NCBI GenBank assembly: GCA_024709165.1
Contig: JANJXF010000155.1
Coordinates: forward strand, 1-34,679
Length of the DNA: 34,679 nucleotides
Source: Thiobacillus sp.
GTDB taxonomy: Bacteria > Pseudomonadota > Gammaproteobacteria > Burkholderiales > Thiobacillaceae
Direction: 5' to 3'
Shown: piece after piece, positions 15,830 through 24,763 of the stretch
Layout: each line of letters opens with the position of its first letter
Position numbering within the stretch: position 1 is the first letter of the stretch
The notes under the pieces: model-generated
Databases searched by the model: none
The model's input: the letters and a program-made list of their open reading frames with translations, nothing else
What the model was told of the DNA's origin: nothing
Made by a program: the position numbers and the translations under genes

Positions 15830-17794
15830 ATGACGCTCACCACGCTGATTGACGAATTCGAGCAGTACAGCGCCTGGCGCGAGGCGGTGTACGTGCGCGT
15901 CGAATCCCTGCGCGACTGGCTGACGACCCAGGAACTGGGCGATGCCGAGTCCGACCGCCGTCTGGAACAGGCGCTCGCGCGTCTGCAGGACGACACGCTC
16001 AACGTGGCCTTCGTCGCGGAGTTCTCGCGCGGCAAGTCGGAGCTCATCAACGCCATCTTTTTTGCCGACTACCGTCAGCGCATGTTGCCATCCTCGGCCG
16101 GCCGCACGACCATGTGCCCCACCGAGCTGTATTTCGATCCCCTGCGACAGCCTTCGCTGCGCCTGCTGCCGATCGCCACCCGCACCCGCGAAGGCAGCAT
16201 CGCCGACTTCAAGCGCGATCCGGACGCATGGGAGGAGTTTCCGCTCAACCTCGATTCGGCGGACGCAATGAGCGCGACGCTGATGCGGCTCACCGAGCTC
16301 ATCGAAGTGGACGCGGCGACCGCCGACGCCTACGGACTGTTCGACCCGGAAGACGCGGACACCGCGCGCAGCCTCGCGCGCGACGGCAAGATCGGCATTC
16401 CGCGCTGGCGTCACGCGTTGATCAATTTCCCCCATCCGCTGCTGAAGCAGGGCCTGGTCATCCTCGACACGCCTGGCCTGAACGCGATCGGCACCGAACC
16501 CGAACTCACGCTCAGCATGCTGCCCGGCGCGCACGCGGTGCTGTTCCTGCTGGGCGCCGACACCGGCGTCACCAAATCCGACATCGAAATCTGGCGCCAG
16601 CACATCGCGCCCCTGCAGGGCGCAAGCCGCGGCCGTCTGGTGGTGCTGAACAAGATCGACGGTCTGTGGGACGAATTGAAGACTGCGGACGCCATTGAGG
16701 CAGAGATCACTCGCCAGGCAGCAACCAGCGCAGCGCAGCTCGACCTGCCCCCAAGCCAGGTGTATCCGGTATCGGCGCAAAAGGCGCTGGTCGCCAAGGT
16801 GCGGGGCGACGCCGCGCTGCTGGCGAAAAGCCGTCTGCCGGAACTGGAAGCGGCACTTTCGCAGGAGCTGATTCCCCACAAGCAGACGCTGGTCGCCGAA
16901 TCGACCCTGACCGTGGTGGAAGACGTGGTGTTGAGCACCACCGAGCTGCTGGAAACGCGCCTCGCCACCCTGCTGGACCAGATCGACGAGCTGGCCGGGC
17001 TGCGCGGCAAGAACCGCGACGTCATCCAGCACATGATGATCAAGGCCAACGAGGACAAGCAGCAATTCAACCGCGGGCTCGAACAGTTCAACGCCCTGCG
17101 CAACGTGTTCGCCACGCAGGTCGAGGCGCTGCGCCAGCAGATCGGCATGCAGCGGCTGCGCCACGAGGTGCGACGCACCCGGCTGGCGATGGAGAAGAGC
17201 CATTTCACCGCTGGCCTGCGCGACTCGATGAGCGAGTTTTTCCGCCGCGTCGAGGGCACGCTGGCCGCGGCGTCGAGGACCATCGACGAAATCCGCGCGA
17301 TGATGAGCGCGATGTACCGCAAGTTCAGCGAGGAGTTCGGGCTGGCCGCGGTGAACATCCCCGATTTCAGCCTCGGAAAATATCGCAGGAAGATGGATCA
17401 GCTTCAGCACGGATTCGACGAGCGCTTCAACACCCTGCGCAGGATGCTGACCCTGGGCCAGCATCAGATCACCACGCGCTTTTTCGAGACGGTGGCGAGC
17501 GAGGTGGTGCAGGTGTTCGAGCTGGCCAACAGCGAGACGGAGGCGTGGCTGAAGGCTCTGATCGCACCCATGGAAACCCAGGTGCGCGAGCACAAGGCGC
17601 AGCTGGTGCGGCGGCTCGACAGCGTCAGCCGCATCCATGCCGCCACCGAGACGCTTGACGAGCGCATTGCCGAACTGGAAGCGACCAGCGGCACCGCCTC
17701 GGATCAGCTCGACAATCTGGCGCGCATCAACAACCGCATCGTCAACGCCCTGTCGGGCGACTGGACCGGGCTGCAGCTGGCAAAGACCGCCTGA
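15830..17794 (+). CDS. Dynamin-family GTPase
   Basis: The product has 654 residues. The GTPase domain occupies about 50–345: P-loop AEFSRGKS (63–70), switch I threonines in GRTTMCPTEL (91–100), DTPG (213–216) and NKID (274–277). The first Gly of the usual GxxxxGKS is Ala here. Residues 360–640 are long helices with coiled-coil character, as in the stalk and assembly domains of dynamin-like proteins. No clear transmembrane segment is visible, so membrane contact would be peripheral. Bacterial dynamins remodel or repair membranes, and some act in phage defence; the role here is unknown. It stands alone on the plus strand, 67 bp after mutM. Confidence 0.85.
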   Translation: MTLTTLIDEFEQYSAWREAVYVRVESLRDWLTTQELGDAESDRRLEQALARLQDDTLNVAFVAEFSRGKSELINAIFFADYRQRMLPSSAGRTTMCPTELYFDPLRQPSLRLLPIATRTREGSIADFKRDPDAWEEFPLNLDSADAMSATLMRLTELIEVDAATADAYGLFDPEDADTARSLARDGKIGIPRWRHALINFPHPLLKQGLVILDTPGLNAIGTEPELTLSMLPGAHAVLFLLGADTGVTKSDIEIWRQHIAPLQGASRGRLVVLNKIDGLWDELKTADAIEAEITRQAATSAAQLDLPPSQVYPVSAQKALVAKVRGDAALLAKSRLPELEAALSQELIPHKQTLVAESTLTVVEDVVLSTTELLETRLATLLDQIDELAGLRGKNRDVIQHMMIKANEDKQQFNRGLEQFNALRNVFATQVEALRQQIGMQRLRHEVRRTRLAMEKSHFTAGLRDSMSEFFRRVEGTLAAASRTIDEIRAMMSAMYRKFSEEFGLAAVNIPDFSLGKYRRKMDQLQHGFDERFNTLRRMLTLGQHQITTRFFETVASEVVQVFELANSETEAWLKALIAPMETQVREHKAQLVRRLDSVSRIHAATETLDERIAELEATSGTASDQLDNLARINNRIVNALSGDWTGLQLAKTA

Positions 17795-17800
17795 GGACGC

Positions 17801-18070
<270 letters not shown>

Positions 18071-18553
18071 TCAGCTTGTGCTTATTTTCTCACGCAAACG
18101 CCGCGCCACCAATGGGTGCACGAAGGGTGTGACGTCGCCACCCAGCTGGGCGATCTCGCGGATCATGCTGGCGGAGATGAACATATACTGGTCTGACGGC
18201 GTAAGAAACAGCGTCTCGATGTCGGGCTTGAGATTGCGGTTCATTCCGGCAAGCTGGAATTCGTACTCGAAATCGGACGCGGCGCGCAGGCCGCGCAGCA
18301 CGGCGATGGCACCCTGTGCTGCGACGAAGTCGATCAGCAGGCCGGAAAAGCCTTCGACGCGCACGTGCGGCATATCGGCCAGCACCGCGCGCGTCATGTC
18401 CACGCGTTCGTCCATGCGGAAGAACGGCCGCTTGTTGCGCGATTCGGCGACCGCGACGATGACCCGGTCGAACAGGCGGCCGGCGCGCTGGATGAGATCC
18501 TCATGGCCGCGCGTGATGGGATCGAAGGTGCCGGGATAGACGGCTGTGAGCAT
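18071..18553 (-). CDS. coaD: Phosphopantetheine adenylyltransferase
   Basis: The product is 160 residues, the standard size. It catalyses the fourth step of coenzyme A synthesis, joining AMP from ATP to 4'-phosphopantetheine. The nucleotidyltransferase motif is TFDPITRGH, and [10 protein letters not shown] corresponds to the C-terminal ISSTxxR-type motif. The ATG at 18553 gives the family N-terminus [12 protein letters not shown]. It begins 2 bp after the rsmD stop, so the two are co-transcribed. Confidence 0.96.
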   Translation of the reverse strand: MLTAVYPGTFDPITRGHEDLIQRAGRLFDRVIVAVAESRNKRPFFRMDERVDMTRAVLADMPHVRVEGFSGLLIDFVAAQGAIAVLRGLRAASDFEYEFQLAGMNRNLKPDIETLFLTPSDQYMFISASMIREIAQLGGDVTPFVHPLVARRLREKISTS

Positions 18554-18555
18554 CG

Positions 18556-19131
18556 CTACTCCTCGACGAGCAGGGCAAAGTGCGAACGCCCCGCGCGCCC
18601 GCTGCGATGGATGATAAACCCCGGCGGCGCTTCGATGGGAGCCGCCTGCTCGACATAAACCAGCCCGCCGGGTCCGAGATGGCGGACCAGATCGGCAAGC
18701 GCGGGAGCCGCCAGTCCGCTGCCGAATGGCGGATCGACGCATATCAGGTCGAAGGTTTCACGACTGCCGGCCAGCCAGGCGAGCGCGTCGGCGAACACCA
18801 CCTCGACCGCGCCGGCGCCGAGTGCCGCACGGTTCTTTTCCAGCGCCTGGTGTGCCGCGCGGTCGCGCTCGATCATCACCACCCGCGCCGCGCCGCGCGA
18901 CGCGGCCTCGAACCCCAGCGCACCGCTGCCGGCGAAGAGGTCGAGACAGGTCCAGCCCGGCAGATCCTGTCCCAGCCAGTTGAACAGTGTCTCACGCACA
19001 CGATCCGGAGTCGGCCGCAACCCGCCGCTGCCGGGAAAATCGAGCAACCGGCGGCGGTACTGCCCGCCGATGATGCGCACCCGGTTGGCTGTGCCATGCG
19101 CGCGGCCCGGTGCGGCCTGCTTAGCGCGCAC
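18556..19131 (-). CDS. rsmD: 16S rRNA (guanine-966-N2)-methyltransferase
   Basis: The product is 191 residues. It methylates G966 of 16S rRNA with SAM. Seen are [32 protein letters not shown] motif [19 protein letters not shown] and catalytic motif IV DPPF. The GTG start lies inside the 3' end of the preceding M16 gene (11-nt overlap), indicating coupling. The rsmD–coaD pair is conserved. Confidence 0.95.
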   Translation of the reverse strand: MRAKQAAPGRAHGTANRVRIIGGQYRRRLLDFPGSGGLRPTPDRVRETLFNWLGQDLPGWTCLDLFAGSGALGFEAASRGAARVVMIERDRAAHQALEKNRAALGAGAVEVVFADALAWLAGSRETFDLICVDPPFGSGLAAPALADLVRHLGPGGLVYVEQAAPIEAPPGFIIHRSGRAGRSHFALLVEE

Positions 19132-20428
19132 CTTCGCCCCCGACGACGACCGTGATCATGTGCTCGGGGTCGATACGGCGAGCGAAGGCGGTCTTCACCG
19201 CGGCGACATCGACCGCGTTGACGCGATCCACCCAGGTATCGAGATAATCCAGCGGCAGCCCGTAGAAGCCGATCATCGACAGGTATTCGAGGATTTTCCT
19301 GTTGCTGTCGATGCGCAGCGGGAAACCGCCGGTGAGATTGGCGCGGGCCTGCGCCAGTTCATCCGCGGACGGCCCCTCGGCAACGAAGCGACGCAGGGTG
19401 TCACGCGCCACCGCCAGCGCGTCGGCGGTCTGCGCACCCTGGGTCTGCAGCCCGATCTGGAACGGACCGGCCATCGCCATGGGCAGGAAATAGCTGTACG
19501 CGCTGTAAGCGTAGCCCCGCTTGTCGCGCACTTCCTTCAGCAGCCGCGAATCGAAGCCGCCGCCACCGAGCACGTAGTTGCCGACGAAAAGCGCGAAGAA
19601 GTCGGGATCGTCGCGCGTCGTGCCGAGCGCACCGATGCGCACATGGCTTTGCGCGGAAGGGTGGGCGATGCGCGTCTCGCCCGCGGCGGGCGCCACCGGC
19701 GCGGCCAGCGGCGCAAGCACGGGGCCACGCGGCAACCCGGCCGCCAGTCGCGCTGCGATGGCTTCGGCTTCGGCGCGATCGACATCGCCGATCAACGCAA
19801 TCACCGCATTTGCGGCAGTGTAATGCCCACGGTAAAACGCCTGCAGATCGCCGCGGGTGAGCCGCGCGATGGCATCAGGCGCGCCCGCCTCGTCGCGCGC
19901 ATAGGGATGCGCGCCGTACAGGGCGCGATAGAAGGCCTTGTCGACTACCGTACCGGGGTCGGCCTCGGCCTCGCGGATGGCGGCAATGAGACGCAGCTTC
20001 TCGCGTTTCACCACACCGGCGGGAAACTCCGGGCGCTGCAGCACACGCATCAGGAGATCGAGCGCCTGGGTTTTCTCGCGCGTCGACGACAGCGTGCGCA
20101 GACTCACCGCCGCACGGTCGCGGTCGAAACTGCCCGAGAGCACCGCACCGACGTCGGCGAGGCGATGCGCGATAGCGGTCTCCGACAATCCGCCCGCGCC
20201 CTGGTCGAGCACGCCATGCGCCAACTGCGCGAGGCCGGATTGTGCGGCGGGATCACGCGCGCTGCCGGCGGGAAAGCTCACCGCGACATCGAGCATCGGC
20301 AGCTCGCGGCTTTCGACAAAATACACGCGCGCGCCTTCAGAGGTGCGCCAATGCTGGATCGTGACGGCAGCGTGAACGGCCAGCGGCAGCATGCACAGCA
20401 GCGCCGCGAGGAAACGCTTAATTGACAT
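19121..20428 (-). CDS. M16 peptidase-family protein lacking the zinc motif
   Basis: The product is 435 residues with a signal peptide (MSIKRFLAALLCMLPLAVHA). It has the M16/insulinase fold, but at the position of HxxEH it reads AQLAHGVLDQG, so the zinc ligands are missing. Later blocks are typical (YRGHYTAANAVIALIGDVD; GGGGFDSRLLKEVRDKRGYAYSAYSYF). In two-subunit M16 proteases one partner is catalytic and the other, like this one, supplies the R/Y pair that helps hold substrate. It overlaps the catalytic partner by 11 nt. It is probably a periplasmic heterodimer partner; the substrate is unknown. Confidence 0.9.
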   Translation of the reverse strand: MSIKRFLAALLCMLPLAVHAAVTIQHWRTSEGARVYFVESRELPMLDVAVSFPAGSARDPAAQSGLAQLAHGVLDQGAGGLSETAIAHRLADVGAVLSGSFDRDRAAVSLRTLSSTREKTQALDLLMRVLQRPEFPAGVVKREKLRLIAAIREAEADPGTVVDKAFYRALYGAHPYARDEAGAPDAIARLTRGDLQAFYRGHYTAANAVIALIGDVDRAEAEAIAARLAAGLPRGPVLAPLAAPVAPAAGETRIAHPSAQSHVRIGALGTTRDDPDFFALFVGNYVLGGGGFDSRLLKEVRDKRGYAYSAYSYFLPMAMAGPFQIGLQTQGAQTADALAVARDTLRRFVAEGPSADELAQARANLTGGFPLRIDSNRKILEYLSMIGFYGLPLDYLDTWVDRVNAVDVAAVKTAFARRIDPEHMITVVVGGEGAR

Positions 20429-21902
20429 GGCGCACTCCCGGCACGGCGGCGCGGCGCGGTTGCGCGTCCAGCGGCTGCGGATCGAGCTCGGCCAGGCTCA
20501 GACGGTCGTCGCGCAACCATTCGCGCGCGGCCGCGCGCACCTGCTCCGCGGTGACGGCACGCAGCTTGTCGACACGGCCGGCGAGCGCCTCCGGCGGCTG
20601 GCCGGCGGTGACGTAGTCGCCCAGTTGCATCGCCTGATAGAACAGCGAATCGCGCTGATACACCTCCCCCGCGATGACCTGCGCCTTCACCCGCGCGAGT
20701 TCGTCCGCACCGATGCCCTCGCGCTGGATGCGCGCGATCTCCTCGCGGATGGCCTTTTCCAGCACCGCCACCGACTGCCCCTGTGCCGGCGTGGCGTCGA
20801 TCATGAACATTCCCGGCCCGCGCGCCACGGCGTCGTACCCGGCACTGGCGTTGACCGCGATCTGTCGCGTCTTCACCAGCGTCTTCTGCAGGCGCGCCGA
20901 ATCGTTGCCGGAGAGCACGCCAGCGAGGATCTGCAGCGCATAGGGCACGGTGTCGCGTTGCCAGTCCCTGAGCGTGGGGGCATGCCAGGCCATGAGCAGG
21001 TATGGCAGCTTCGCCGGTGCCTTCACCACCATGCGCTTTTCGCCGACCTGCTCGGGTTCGGCCTGCGGTTTGCGCTCCGGCAACGGACGCGCGGGCAATG
21101 CCCCGAAATGCCGCTTGGCCAGTTCGACGACATCCTCGGCCCTGACGTCGCCGGCCACCACCAGCGTCGCGTTGTTCGGCGCGTACCAGCGCGCATACCA
21201 GTCGCGCGCATCCTGCGCGCTCATGTTGGCGAGGTCGTCCATCCAGCCGATGATGGGCCGACGGTAAGGGTGCGTCTGGTACGCGGTCGCCATGAGGCGT
21301 TCGTACACCACCGATTGCGCCTGATCGTCGGTGCGCAGGCGGCGCTCTTCCATCACCACCTGCAGTTCCTTGGCGAAGAGTTCGTCGCCGATGACGAGAT
21401 TGGCCATGCGGTCGGCTTCCAGTTCCAGCGCCAGCGGCAGGCGGTCCTTCTGCATCTGCTGGAAATACGCGGTATGGTCGCGGCTGGTGAAGGCGTTCTC
21501 GCGACCGCCCGCCGCCGCGATGCGGCGGGAGAATTCGCCCGCCGGCACGTTTTTCGTGCCCTTGAACATCATGTGCTCGAGTACGTGCGCAACACCCGTG
21601 GTACCGTTGAACTCGTCCATCGCGCCGGCGCGGTACCACACCTGCGACACCATCACCGGCGCGCGGCGATCCTCCTTGACGATGACGCGCAGACCGTTGT
21701 CCAGCGTGACGTCGGCAAGTGTCGCGTGCACGCTGCCGGAAGCCAGTACCGATCCGATCACGCAAACGGCCGCAGCGACGTGTCGCCCCAGTTCACGAAA
21801 CGGCAAGACGCCAGGGCCGTTTCCCTCTCCCCGGCGCATTCCCGCAAACGGGCAAGGAAGAAAACGAATCGCCGCACGGCGATTCACACGATGGCTGGAC
21901 AT
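20418..21902 (-). CDS. M16 zinc peptidase, catalytic subunit
   Basis: The product is 494 residues from an ATG with GAGGT 9 nt upstream. A long basic N-region leads to a hydrophobic export signal (HVAAAVCVIGSVLASGSVHA). HVLEHMMFKGT carries the inverted zinc motif HxxEH, and downstream ELQVVMEERRLR provides the third ligand Glu. Other family blocks are DNGLRVIVKEDRRAPVMVSQVWYRAGAMDE and WYAPNNATLVVAGDV. With the next gene, which lacks the motif, it probably forms a heterodimeric periplasmic protease. An internal Met at residue 22 is a possible alternative start. It is divergent from ftsY. Confidence 0.92.
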   Translation of the reverse strand: MSSHRVNRRAAIRFLPCPFAGMRRGEGNGPGVLPFRELGRHVAAAVCVIGSVLASGSVHATLADVTLDNGLRVIVKEDRRAPVMVSQVWYRAGAMDEFNGTTGVAHVLEHMMFKGTKNVPAGEFSRRIAAAGGRENAFTSRDHTAYFQQMQKDRLPLALELEADRMANLVIGDELFAKELQVVMEERRLRTDDQAQSVVYERLMATAYQTHPYRRPIIGWMDDLANMSAQDARDWYARWYAPNNATLVVAGDVRAEDVVELAKRHFGALPARPLPERKPQAEPEQVGEKRMVVKAPAKLPYLLMAWHAPTLRDWQRDTVPYALQILAGVLSGNDSARLQKTLVKTRQIAVNASAGYDAVARGPGMFMIDATPAQGQSVAVLEKAIREEIARIQREGIGADELARVKAQVIAGEVYQRDSLFYQAMQLGDYVTAGQPPEALAGRVDKLRAVTAEQVRAAAREWLRDDRLSLAELDPQPLDAQPRRAAVPGVRHVN

Positions 21903-21979
21903 GGTCGCACCTCAAATGGAAAGAGCCTGAATGATAAGATATGAGCCTGCATCTCCTGCCACGCTGACCGTTCCGATCC

Positions 21980-23053
21980 GTGTTTAGTTTCTTCAAGTCC
22001 AAACCCAAGCCGGCCCCCGAAACCCCTGTCGCCGACGCGGACACGTCCACGCCGATCGCGGAGGACGTTGCTGCCGCCGGGCCGGAGCCGGTGACCGCGG
22101 AAATCCCCGCGCCCGTCGAAGCAGCTCCCCCGGCACCGCGCCCGGGCTGGGCACAACGGCTCAAGGCCGGGCTCGCCAAGACGCGCGACCGCCTCGGCGG
22201 CCAGCTCGCCGGTCTGTTCGGCGTCGGTCGCAAGATCGATGCCGAACTGTACGAGGAACTGGAGACCATCCTCATCACCGCCGACGTCGGCGTCGACGCC
22301 ACCGAACACCTGCTCGACATCCTGCAGAAAAGGGTGCGCCGCGAGGGTCTCACCGACGCGTCGCAACTGCAGGACGCGCTCAAGGACGCGCTGGTCGAAT
22401 TGCTCCTGCCACTGCAGGCGCCGCTCGACGTCACGCCGCACAAGCCTTTCATTCTCATGCTGGCGGGTGTCAACGGCGCCGGCAAGACCACCACCATCGG
22501 CAAGCTCGCCAAGCTCTACCAGTCGCAGGGGCTGTCAGTGCTGCTGGCCGCGGGCGACACCTTCCGCGCCGCCGCACGCGAACAGCTGCAAGTATGGGGC
22601 GAACGCAACAACGTGACGGTAGTGAGCCAGGAAAAAGGCGATTCGGCGGCGGTGATCTTCGACGCGATCCAGGCGGCGCGCGCACGTGGCATCGACGTCG
22701 TGCTCGCCGACACCGCCGGCCGCCTGCCCACCCAGCTGCACCTGATGGAAGAAATCAGGAAAGTGAAACGTGTCATCGAAAAAGCCATCCCCGGCGCGCC
22801 GCACGAGGTATTGCTGGTGCTCGACGCCAACACCGGACAGAACGCGGTCACCCAGGTCAAGGCTTTCGACGACGCCCTCGGCGTGACAGGACTTGCGCTC
22901 ACCAAACTCGACGGCACGGCCAAGGGCGGGGCGATTGCGGCAATCGCCCAGGCACGCCCGATCCCGGTGCGTTACATCGGTGTCGGCGAAGGGCTGGACG
23001 ACCTGCGGCCGTTCGACGCGCGCGACTTCGTCGAGGCCGTGTTCAGCGCATGA
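21980..23053 (+). CDS. ftsY: Signal recognition particle receptor FtsY
   Basis: The product is 357 residues from a GTG start. It receives SRP–ribosome complexes at the inner membrane. An N-terminal Ala/Pro/Glu-rich A-region (about 8–55) is followed by the N domain (about 55–150) and the G domain: GVNGAGKTT (163–171), DTFRAAA (193–199), DTAGR (244–248) and TKLD (308–311). Its stop overlaps the ftsE start (ATGA). It is the first gene of the ftsYEX operon. Confidence 0.96.
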   Translation: MFSFFKSKPKPAPETPVADADTSTPIAEDVAAAGPEPVTAEIPAPVEAAPPAPRPGWAQRLKAGLAKTRDRLGGQLAGLFGVGRKIDAELYEELETILITADVGVDATEHLLDILQKRVRREGLTDASQLQDALKDALVELLLPLQAPLDVTPHKPFILMLAGVNGAGKTTTIGKLAKLYQSQGLSVLLAAGDTFRAAAREQLQVWGERNNVTVVSQEKGDSAAVIFDAIQAARARGIDVVLADTAGRLPTQLHLMEEIRKVKRVIEKAIPGAPHEVLLVLDANTGQNAVTQVKAFDDALGVTGLALTKLDGTAKGGAIAAIAQARPIPVRYIGVGEGLDDLRPFDARDFVEAVFSA

Positions 23054-23712
23054 TCAGCTTCAGCCAGGTCAGCAAGCGTTATCCTGGCGGACACGAAGCG
23101 CTCACGGGCGTCGATATCGCCATCGCGCAGGGCGAGCTGATCTTTCTCACCGGACATTCCGGTGCGGGCAAGAGCACCTTCCTCAAGCTCATCGCCGCCA
23201 TCGAGCGGCCCACCCGCGGCGTGGTCTCGGTAAGCGGGCAGAACGTCGGTCGCCTGTCGCGCCGCGCCGTCCCCTACCTGCGCCGCAACATCGGTCTGGT
23301 GTTCCAGGATCACAAGCTGCTGTTCGACCGCAGCGCCATCGAGAACGTCGTGCTGCCGCTCGACATCGCCGGCGTCGAGCGGCGCGAATCGATGAAGCGC
23401 GCGCGCGCCGTGCTCGACAAGGTCGGCCTGCTGGCCCGTGAAAAGGCCAATCCGGTGAGCCTGTCCGGCGGCGAACAACAACGCCTGTGCATCGCCCGCG
23501 CGCTGGTGGCGCGTCCCGCGCTGCTGCTCGCCGACGAACCCACCGGCAATCTCGACGCGGGCTACGCCGCCGACATCATGACCATGTTCCGCGATTTCCA
23601 TCAGGTCGGCACCACCCTGGTCATCTCCACCCATGACGACCGTGCCATCGCCGCGCTGGGCGGGCGCATCCTGCACTTCGACCATGGCCATATCGCGGAG
23701 GTCAACCCATGA
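23050..23712 (+). CDS. ftsE: Cell-division ATP-binding protein FtsE
   Basis: The product has 220 residues. It is the ABC ATPase that, with FtsX, links the divisome to activation of cell-wall hydrolases. Seen are Walker [10 protein letters not shown], the Q-loop in [11 protein letters not shown], signature LSGGEQQR, Walker [10 protein letters not shown] and the switch His in STHDD. The ATG overlaps the ftsY stop, and its own stop overlaps the ftsX ATG, both as ATGA. Confidence 0.96.
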   Translation: MISFSQVSKRYPGGHEALTGVDIAIAQGELIFLTGHSGAGKSTFLKLIAAIERPTRGVVSVSGQNVGRLSRRAVPYLRRNIGLVFQDHKLLFDRSAIENVVLPLDIAGVERRESMKRARAVLDKVGLLAREKANPVSLSGGEQQRLCIARALVARPALLLADEPTGNLDAGYAADIMTMFRDFHQVGTTLVISTHDDRAIAALGGRILHFDHGHIAEVNP

Positions 23713-24617
23713 CCGGCTGGCTGCGGCACCAGAAACGCGCGTTCATCGTTGCGCTGCGCCACCTGTCCACCCAACCGCTGTCGACGTTGCTGACCGCACT
23801 GGCGATGGGCGTCGCCCTGAGCCTGCCCGCCGGCCTCTACCTCGCACTCGACAATCTCGGCCGGCTTGCCGGCGAGCTGCCCGCCCGGCCGGAAATCAGC
23901 ATCTACCTCGCCGCCGACGCCAGCGCCGCGCAGAAAGCCGCCCTGGCCGAGCGCTTGAAGAAACCCGACATCGAAGGCGCACGCTTCGTCACGCGCGACC
24001 AGGCGCTGGCTGCACTTGCCTCGGAGCAAGGGCTCGCCGACCTCGCCGCCGGGCTGGCGGAAAACCCCCTGCCCGACGCCTGGATCGTGCGCCCGCGCGA
24101 CGCCACGCGCGACGCCCTCATCCCCCTGCACGACGAACTCGCAGTCTTGCCCGGCGTGGCCGAAACCCAGCTCGACAGCGCCTGGGCCGAGCGTCTGCAA
24201 GCGCTGCTCGCCATCGGCCGCACCGGCGTGTGGCTGCTGGCCGCACTGTTCGCCGTCGCGCTCGCCGCCATTTCCAGCAACGCCATCCGCGCCCAGGTGC
24301 TCGCCCGGCGCGACGAGATCCTGGTCAGCCGCCTGATCGGCGCCACCGACCGCTACGTCCGCCGCCCCTTCCTCTACCTCGGCGCCGTCCAGGGCCTGCT
24401 TGGCGGCTTCGCCGCCGCCACCGTGCTTGCCGGCGCCGGCGCCATCCTGCGCGGCCCCATCGAACAGCTCGCCACCCTGTATGGCTCCGCCTGGCGCCTG
24501 CATCCCCCCGCCGCGCCCGAAATCCTCGCCCTGTTCGTCTTCACCGCCCTGTTCAGCTGGCTCGGCGCCTGGGGGTCGGTGATGCGGACGCTGCGGCGGG
24601 TGGAAGGGCCGGGCTGA
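23709..24617 (+). CDS. ftsX: Cell-division permease-like protein FtsX
   Basis: The product is 302 residues. It is an inner-membrane protein with a cytoplasmic N-terminus, a first TM (about 25–48), a periplasmic domain (about 50–165; EISIYLAADA … DAWIVRPRD) and three further TMs near residues 170–190, 220–245 and 270–290. It acts with FtsE in septation. It ends the ftsYEX operon and is convergent with the cytochrome operon. In many relatives rpoH would follow directly. Confidence 0.95.
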   Translation: MTGWLRHQKRAFIVALRHLSTQPLSTLLTALAMGVALSLPAGLYLALDNLGRLAGELPARPEISIYLAADASAAQKAALAERLKKPDIEGARFVTRDQALAALASEQGLADLAAGLAENPLPDAWIVRPRDATRDALIPLHDELAVLPGVAETQLDSAWAERLQALLAIGRTGVWLLAALFAVALAAISSNAIRAQVLARRDEILVSRLIGATDRYVRRPFLYLGAVQGLLGGFAAATVLAGAGAILRGPIEQLATLYGSAWRLHPPAAPEILALFVFTALFSWLGAWGSVMRTLRRVEGPG

Positions 24618-24703
24618 GCGGACGCGCCGCCGCAACGACGGTCGCATTCGGTTCCCGTGCTGGTCGGCGCAGCTGAGCTTCCCCCTTGCGGAGGCATCCG
24701 CAG

Positions 24704-24736
24704 AAAAACGGCCCGCCGCGACACGGCGGCGGGCCG
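24704..24736 (-). terminator. Strong intrinsic terminator of the electron-conduit operon
   Basis: A perfect 11-bp GC stem (24709–24719 with 24726–24736, 6-nt loop) runs on the minus strand into TTTTT. It lies 28 bp past the porin stop and also separates the operon from the convergent ftsX. Confidence 0.85.
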
Positions 24737-24763
24737 GGCTTTGCATTCAGCGTGCCGTCCGGT

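Noticed and set aside
15800-17638. 612-codon open frame on the minus strand opposite the dynamin-like GTPase
   Set aside because: It is a shadow of the GTPase: His/Gln/Arg/Leu-rich composition, no domain, and the plus-strand gene has all GTPase motifs.
22594-23049. In-frame upstream extension of ftsE
   Set aside because: It is an alternative frame of ftsY; the true ftsE start is the ATG overlapping the ftsY stop.
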